Assembly (NCBI GenBank): GCA_964619955.1
Contig: CAZUJF010000004.1
Location: 1-64,000 of the forward strand
Length of the DNA stretch: 64,000 bases
Origin: JACQFK01 sp964619955
Lineage (GTDB): Bacteria; Planctomycetota; MHYJ01; JACPRB01
Direction: 5' to 3'
Below, one piece after another: positions 60,601-64,000 of the stretch (within the stretch, counting starts at the first letter, position 1; every line of letters starts with the position of its first letter). The position numbers and the translations under genes were made by a program. The notes below the pieces were generated by a model. It did no database searches, was not told the origin of the DNA, and saw nothing but the letters and a program-made list of their open reading frames with translations.

Positions 60601-61787
60601 TCACGCTCGTCGGCTTTCCCTGCGCCGCCTGCGACGGCTACGGACGCGTCATGGCGGACGTGCCCCCGGATTTCGCCCGGCTGCCCTCCTGGACCTCCCG
60701 CGGACGCGAGGGCCGCATGCTCTTCTACGCGCTCCGCTGGCTGGCGCGGCACGCCGCCCCGGACGGCAGCTGGAACCCCTCCACCTGGAGCACCGCCTGC
60801 AAGGAACCCGGCTGCAAACCCGCGCCGGCCACCGTGCTCGAAACCGGGGCCACGAGCCTGGCCCTCGTGGCGTTCCTCAACGCCGGGCTCGGGCCCGAAA
60901 GCGACGCCGTCCTCGGCGGCGTGGCCGTCGGCCCGCTGATCAAGCGGACGATCCACGCCCTGCTCTCGCACCAGGCCGCCGACGGCATGATCTCGAAGGG
61001 GGCCACGGCCAAACCCGTGCTCGAGAACCACCTGGCCGTGTACGCCCTCTTCGCCGCCGCGCAGCTGATCCCCTCCTCCTCGCAGTGGTCCGACGGGGAG
61101 CGCGCCGGCGTGCGCGAGGCCGCGCTCAAGGCGCTGCGCTGGGACCTGACGGTGCAGACCAAGGGCGGCGGCTGGGGCTACGTCCCCGCGGCCCCCAGCG
61201 ACACCTGGATGACGTCGTGGGGGGCGATGGCCCTCCTCGCGGGCCGGGAGGCCGGCGTCGAGATCCCCAAGCCGAACCTCGCCTACATCCTCCAGTGGTA
61301 CGACAGCGTGACGGACAAGAAGGACGGGCACCTCTTCTACTCGCCCCAGCTGCCCGGCAAGGTCAACCTGACCGGGAACGAGACCTACGCGCATCACGAC
61401 ACGCTGACCGCGTTCGCCAGCCTCGCGCGGCTCCAGATCGAGGGCCGGCCTTCCGCCGGCTACGCCGCCGCAGACAAGCTCATCGAGAAGGACCTGCCGA
61501 ACCCCGACCCGCTGCGGCGCGACTACGTCTATTGGTACTTCGGCACGCTCTTCACCGCGCACCGGGAGCAGCGCAAGGGCGCCGGCTGGACCACCTGGAC
61601 GCAGGCCCTGGGCCGCGAACTGCTCTCGCTGCAGGATGTCGCGGACAACTGCTCGCTGGGAAGCTTCCCCGTCCAGGAGCGCTGGGCCGCCGCGGGCGGC
61701 AAGGTCTACGGGGCGGCCATGAACGCGCTGAGCCTCACGCAGATGCTCGGCACCCGTCCGACGCCGCCGCCGTCCGGGAAAAAATAG
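57693..61787 (+). CDS. Ser/Thr kinase fused to DnaJ-type zinc repeats and a terpenoid-cyclase-fold domain
   Basis: 1364 residues. CACG and CPAC near the start form a zinc ribbon. The kinase domain (about 77-345) has the P-loop LGSGGMGDVY, VAIK Lys106, HRDIKPKN (Asp200) and DFG (218-220). A membrane helix follows (about 366-386), then a helical/Pro-rich region. Residues about 869-984 hold at least six CxxC(x)G units (CELCSGQG, CSACLGLG, CPTCTGQK) like the DnaJ zinc domain. Residues about 1008-1355 are alpha/alpha repeats of the prenyltransferase/squalene-cyclase type. The kinase would face the cytoplasm and the repeats lie outside. ATG 57693 is preferred over TTG 57690. Confidence 0.88.
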   Translation: MADQAPLPSCACGAALAPGVAVCPACAAKPAPDASLLKISKQTSTPATARRAPGTTTPAPKHEPSREPPLPAPIKGYSFVKRLGSGGMGDVYLARQESLDRLVAIKLLPPELAKDKAYVEGFMREARSAGRVTHENIMGSIDVGESEGRYYFVMEYVKGETLFRLIKQEKKLGEVKALTLARQISRGLRHAHQLNIIHRDIKPKNILITPEGTAKICDFGLATTVKALDGAAGDDDETVHTTPAYASPEQCRADPLDHRSDIYSLGVSLFEMLTGRRPFTAATSQELMTKQVTEPPPDPRTLNPQISEGAAKLTLRMLRKHRDERFKDYDELLRVLDGLLGPRTGRHSAPPAALEGAPREGGGRKPLLIGASAAAAVLILVLALVFRGGPPAPPPAPAPAPVSKASLLEAEVKRLLEEMRGVQKEAQGKHGEYDLVRARWKELEERFAGKPAQALFAAARIDFEKSVGEEAETIAKDLISDADAHLKLGRPAEALQALKKFPVELSATPAGNRVAQKALAAENAINTRFNEGLQKASQLLAAEKPLEARREATALISALSLDAPSGEGRTQMRQQLDEFLRRVSDAEALAAKKPEPAAPVETAKVPVPAKTPEPPVPGTPAPAVPAGRTAKVRPAAGAALIHYSVLRSPVERAETEKRSAAAGWFGNRTVPFAFWRAAAVFLNRSDEQWKLQGPVQAALGEYLEAVPVLTEASDPLTPEQHQSLLELLAQKISTAGAEPVEALQLFALAHLQELTRKKLKVDPALLLQARLGKAPAGDLWGPVSSVARLEMAGMLSKPPGLWLAKAAESASLSPDFATRYLGALCAVKELSFDAAAVTDRWKKLAGSTTDPAWIKICDTVVDRIKAETTCELCSGQGRYACSACLGLGAQVCLPCKSTGKIIDPSEGGSITCTACRGRRVIACPTCTGQKAVKCPACDGKKSRPSVTGSHFRLFADLALCTACDGSGSLFTLVGFPCAACDGYGRVMADVPPDFARLPSWTSRGREGRMLFYALRWLARHAAPDGSWNPSTWSTACKEPGCKPAPATVLETGATSLALVAFLNAGLGPESDAVLGGVAVGPLIKRTIHALLSHQAADGMISKGATAKPVLENHLAVYALFAAAQLIPSSSQWSDGERAGVREAALKALRWDLTVQTKGGGWGYVPAAPSDTWMTSWGAMALLAGREAGVEIPKPNLAYILQWYDSVTDKKDGHLFYSPQLPGKVNLTGNETYAHHDTLTAFASLARLQIEGRPSAGYAAADKLIEKDLPNPDPLRRDYVYWYFGTLFTAHREQRKGAGWTTWTQALGRELLSLQDVADNCSLGSFPVQERWAAAGGKVYGAAMNALSLTQMLGTRPTPPPSGKK

Positions 61788-61824
61788 ACGAAGTCCGGCC
61801 GCCCGCGGTGTCTCTTCCTGTGAT

Positions 61825-62778
61825 ATGAAAGCCGTCCTGCTGCTGATCCTCGCCCCGCTGCTGCTCCAGGACAACGCCGTCTCCGAGGCCTTCAAGGGCC
61901 TGGGAGGAGAGGACGCCGAGCAGCGGAAGGCGTCGTTCGAGGTGCTCAAGGCCGCGCCGGACGCGCCCACGCAGACGAAACTCAAGAAGACGCTGGGCAC
62001 GCTGGGCACGACCTGGCTGAAGAAGGCGCAGACCGAGCGCGCCCGGGCGCTGAGGGTCCTCGCGGTCCAGTCCCGCAAGGGCTGGAACCCCCTGGAGATC
62101 GCCGAAAAACAGAAGGCGCTGCAGGCGCTGCTCGGGGCCGGCAACACCAAGGCCATGGAAGCGCCGGTGAAGGAGCTCTGGAAGCGCACGTTCTTCGAGA
62201 CGCAGGAGGCGGACAAGGACGAGAAATTCGCCGCCGCGAAGGCCCGGATCGACGAGATCGCCGCCTGGCAGAAAGCCGCCGGGGTCCCTGAGAAAGAGGG
62301 CCTGGCGCAGCTGGCGAAGGACCACTTCCGCAGCCAGGACGAGACCCAGACCTTCGCGCTGCTGGAGAAGCGCGACGCGAAGATCATGGCGGACAACGCC
62401 GCGCTCCGCGAGAAGATCCCGGCGCCGGAGTACGCGCAGATCTGGCAGACCAACCTCTACCGGATCGTCTTCGGCCGCGCGCCGCTGAAGATCGACGTGA
62501 AGCTCTGCGAGGCGGCGCGGGACCACTCGAAGGACATGAAGGAGAAGGACTTCTTCGACCACATGTCCCCCGTGCCGGGCAAGCGCACGCCGGGCGACCG
62601 GGCGGCGCGGATGGGGACCTCCGCGGGCGGCGAGAACATCTTCATGGGCAGCCCGAAGCCGGAGGACTCCTTCTGGGCCTGGTTCTTCAGCCTCGGCCAC
62701 CACCAGAACATGGTCCGCGACTACGCCACCCTCGGCGTCGGCAACTTCGAGAAGTTCTGGACCCAGATGTTCGGGTAG
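61825..62778 (+). CDS. Secreted CAP/SCP-domain protein
   Basis: A 317-residue protein with the leader MKAVLLLILAPLLLQ. The N-terminal half is helical and Lys-rich. The C-terminal CAP domain (about 200-317) has LCEAARDHSKDMKEKDFFDH, GENIFMG and SFWAWFFSLGHHQNM, with the usual His and Glu cavity residues. CAP proteins are extracellular and bind lipids or act as proteases in some lineages. It is 37 nt after the kinase gene and may share its transcript. Confidence 0.82.
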   Translation: MKAVLLLILAPLLLQDNAVSEAFKGLGGEDAEQRKASFEVLKAAPDAPTQTKLKKTLGTLGTTWLKKAQTERARALRVLAVQSRKGWNPLEIAEKQKALQALLGAGNTKAMEAPVKELWKRTFFETQEADKDEKFAAAKARIDEIAAWQKAAGVPEKEGLAQLAKDHFRSQDETQTFALLEKRDAKIMADNAALREKIPAPEYAQIWQTNLYRIVFGRAPLKIDVKLCEAARDHSKDMKEKDFFDHMSPVPGKRTPGDRAARMGTSAGGENIFMGSPKPEDSFWAWFFSLGHHQNMVRDYATLGVGNFEKFWTQMFG

Positions 62779-62796
62779 GGGCCGCCGTCCCCGCCT

Positions 62797-62812
62797 GGCC
62801 GCGACTGCGGCC
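62797..62812. other. Small hairpin between convergent genes
   Basis: GGCCGC and GCGGCC flank a 4-nt loop (GACT). It lies in the 46-nt gap between the CAP gene and the convergent DUF2950-like gene and could serve either as a weak terminator; no U-tract. Confidence 0.3.
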
Positions 62813-62824
62813 GACCCTCGCCTA

Positions 62825-63454
62825 TCAGTCGTCTCCCCCGCTCCAGCGCCCCGTGAAGAGGCCCTTGAGCTGCTCATGCGACGGCCACTGCCTGGGGCGC
62901 TTTCCCGTGGCCGGGAATCGGATGATCGTGTTGCCTTCGTTCAAGAGGTAATCGAAGCCCCCCGTGACGCCCGGCTCCGCAGGATAGGCGACGAATCCAA
63001 ACTTGCTGTGGTGATGAACCTTGCCGCGGGCCGGACTGCCCCCGGTGTCCTGCCCGTAGAATCGCTCGGCGCGCACGGGATCGGATTCGTCGGTCTCGAG
63101 CGCCGCGAAATAATATCCCCTGTAGGGCCGGGGGGCTTTCACCATCGGCCGGAGCGGATCCGCATCCGCTTCCGCAAGTTCCCTCGCGATCAGCTGAAGT
63201 TCCCGGCCCTGGATCACGAGATTGAAGAGCCCGGCGACATCCCCCGTCCAAAAGTCGTTCACCCCGTTCCCGTCCCGGTCGTTCGCCCGGAAATCGGCCT
63301 CGGCGCTGGCGAGCGTCTTGAGGGCCGCCGACACGCTGCGCTCATTCGAAGCGATTTGCGACTGCCTCAACCCCCGCAGAGCGAATCCTCCGATGACGAC
63401 CAGAGCGACGCCCAGCAGCGAATACACGATGATCCGGCGTTTCTTCCGTGCCAT
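62825..63454 (-). CDS. DUF2950-like pseudopilin-type protein
   Basis: A 209-residue protein. A basic start (MARKKRR) and a single membrane helix (about 8-27) resemble pilin-like leaders without the GFTLIE motif. Residues about 35-90 (NERSVSAALKTLASAEADFR, then DRDGNGVNDFWTG) and the C-terminal FGFVAYPAEPGVTGGFDYLL resemble DUF2950 and planctomycete secreted prepilin-like proteins. Probably anchored in the membrane with a periplasmic domain. TACACT lies 10 nt before the ATG, with no Shine-Dalgarno sequence. Function unknown. Confidence 0.65.
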   Translation of the reverse strand: MARKKRRIIVYSLLGVALVVIGGFALRGLRQSQIASNERSVSAALKTLASAEADFRANDRDGNGVNDFWTGDVAGLFNLVIQGRELQLIARELAEADADPLRPMVKAPRPYRGYYFAALETDESDPVRAERFYGQDTGGSPARGKVHHHSKFGFVAYPAEPGVTGGFDYLLNEGNTIIRFPATGKRPRQWPSHEQLKGLFTGRWSGGDD

Positions 63455-63464
63455 GGCTAAGAGT

Positions 63465-63470
63465 AGTGTA
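63465..63470 (-). promoter_or_regulatory. -10-like box TACACT before ATG
   Basis: On the minus strand TACACT ends 10 nt before the ATG at 63454; no Shine-Dalgarno sequence lies between. The 63455-63587 gap holds no other gene. Confidence 0.35.
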
Positions 63471-63587
63471 CCCCGGCCTGGAGCGGAGGGGGCTCAGGCC
63501 CCGGCGCAGACGCGGCCGTGCGCGTCGCGGTGCGTTTGCGTGTGGGCAGCCTCTGCGCGTGAAGGGGGCAGCCGTCCTCGTGAAGGC

Positions 63588-63959
63588 TCAGGCCAGCTTC
63601 GATTTGCGGACGCGGCGCCGCATGGGCTTCCGCCCGGTACCCACGGCACCCTTCACCAGGGCTTCAAAGGCCGAGCCCGCCTTGCCGGAGAGCGCCCGGC
63701 CGTCGCCCTGCAACGGCAGTTCAAGGATCATCCCCAGCGTGACGCAATTCCCGGCCAGTTCAGGCTTCTCGACGATCGTGATTTTCAGTTGGCTCTTCGC
63801 GGCACGCACCACGAGGCTTCGATAAAACCGCGCCTTCCGGCGCCAGAGCTTCAACCGTTCGATGCGGGCCTCGCTCCCGATGTTCCCGGGAACGATCCCC
63901 CGCTTTTCCAATTCCAGCCCGCGCCGGCCCCATTCCTCGGACTGTTTGTCGAACCTCAT
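63588..63959 (-). CDS. Hypothetical basic protein
   Basis: 123 residues, rich in Arg/Lys at both ends (RLKLWRRKARFYRSLVVRAA; RKPMRRRVRKSKLA). The middle (KITIVEKPELAGNCVTLGMI) is beta-like. No recognised family; nucleic-acid binding is possible from the charge. ATG 63959 has GGAG 8 nt upstream. A GTG at 63968, 6 nt after TAGGCT (63980-63975), is an alternative leaderless start. The upstream region continues beyond the window. Confidence 0.55.
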   Translation of the reverse strand: MRFDKQSEEWGRRGLELEKRGIVPGNIGSEARIERLKLWRRKARFYRSLVVRAAKSQLKITIVEKPELAGNCVTLGMILELPLQGDGRALSGKAGSAFEALVKGAVGTGRKPMRRRVRKSKLA

Positions 63960-64000
63960 CGCGTTCACTCCTACAGCCTACCCGAAAACTCCAGGTAGTG

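Noticed and set aside
57585..62453. Very long open frame on the minus strand opposite the kinase and CAP genes
   Set aside because: It is the antisense of strongly recognisable domains and has low-complexity Arg/Gly/Leu composition; GC-rich DNA leaves few stop codons in such frames.

Overview
The window is GC-rich bacterial chromosome from a planctomycete-like organism (Planctomycetota; genus not identifiable). The main evidence is three sets of the secreted cytochrome/sulfatase-fold proteins that are expanded in that phylum: DUF1592-type plus DUF1552; PSD1 (DUF1549/DUF1553) plus DUF1501, twice; and one further DUF1501 gene. LamG and PQQ-propeller proteins, a Ser/Thr kinase with terpenoid-cyclase-like repeats and many Tat-type leaders agree. 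There is one tRNA, tRNA-Ser(GCU), and no rRNA, CRISPR array or recognisable insertion sequence. No gene-free stretch exceeds about 230 bases.

Layout. 0-5.5 kb: a Ycf46-type AAA ATPase, a LamG protein, a Phd/RelE-type toxin-antitoxin pair, and a second possible toxin-antitoxin pair (XRE regulator plus nucleotidyltransferase). 5.5-14.4 kb: a small unknown gene coupled to tex, then a four-gene DUF1592-DUF1552-esterase-PQQ/TPR operon. 14.4-20.4 kb: a NnrS-like membrane protein, a decayed nucleotidyltransferase locus, a PPOX flavoprotein, a YgiQ radical SAM enzyme, and a GntR regulator with its operator. 20.3-31 kb: PSD1/DUF1501 modules in both orientations, a zinc-ribbon protein and a frameshifted GspG-like lipoprotein. 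31-37.8 kb: a TIGR03546-TIGR03545 fusion, a UreH-like permease, a DUF900-like hydrolase, a YgjP-type protease and a Gly-rich lipoprotein. 37.7-39.7 kb: an AT-richer island with one terpenoid-cyclase-fold gene. 39.7-48 kb: three tandem universal stress proteins, TerC, DUF523, an ABC exporter, and a protein that joins a PCMT-like methyltransferase to a GspE/PilB ATPase. 48-57.5 kb: the tRNA, a SEC-C protein, a 1774-residue FN3 protein whose two ends carry the same unknown domain, a zinc-ribbon coiled-coil protein, small zinc/SWIB proteins, and the only convincing intrinsic terminator. 57.7-64 kb: a kinase/zinc-finger/cyclase-fold fusion, a CAP-domain protein, a DUF2950-like protein and one unknown gene.

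How it works together. The DUF1592/PSD1 proteins carry CxxCH c-type haem sites and lie in operons with their Tat-exported DUF1552/DUF1501 partners. These are probably extracytoplasmic assemblies whose substrates are unknown. The USP/TerC/ABC block looks like stress and envelope housekeeping.

Gene expression has a recognisable style. Several transcription units have a TANNNT box 6-11 nt before a start codon that lacks a Shine-Dalgarno sequence, which suggests leaderless mRNAs. Others have TTGC-like -35 and TAGACT-like -10 boxes 17 nt apart. Many convergent genes overlap or almost touch at their stop codons. Two copies of a long palindrome (25003-25068 and 33806-33866) form an apparently undescribed dispersed repeat.

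All function calls come from reading motifs by eye. No database search was run.
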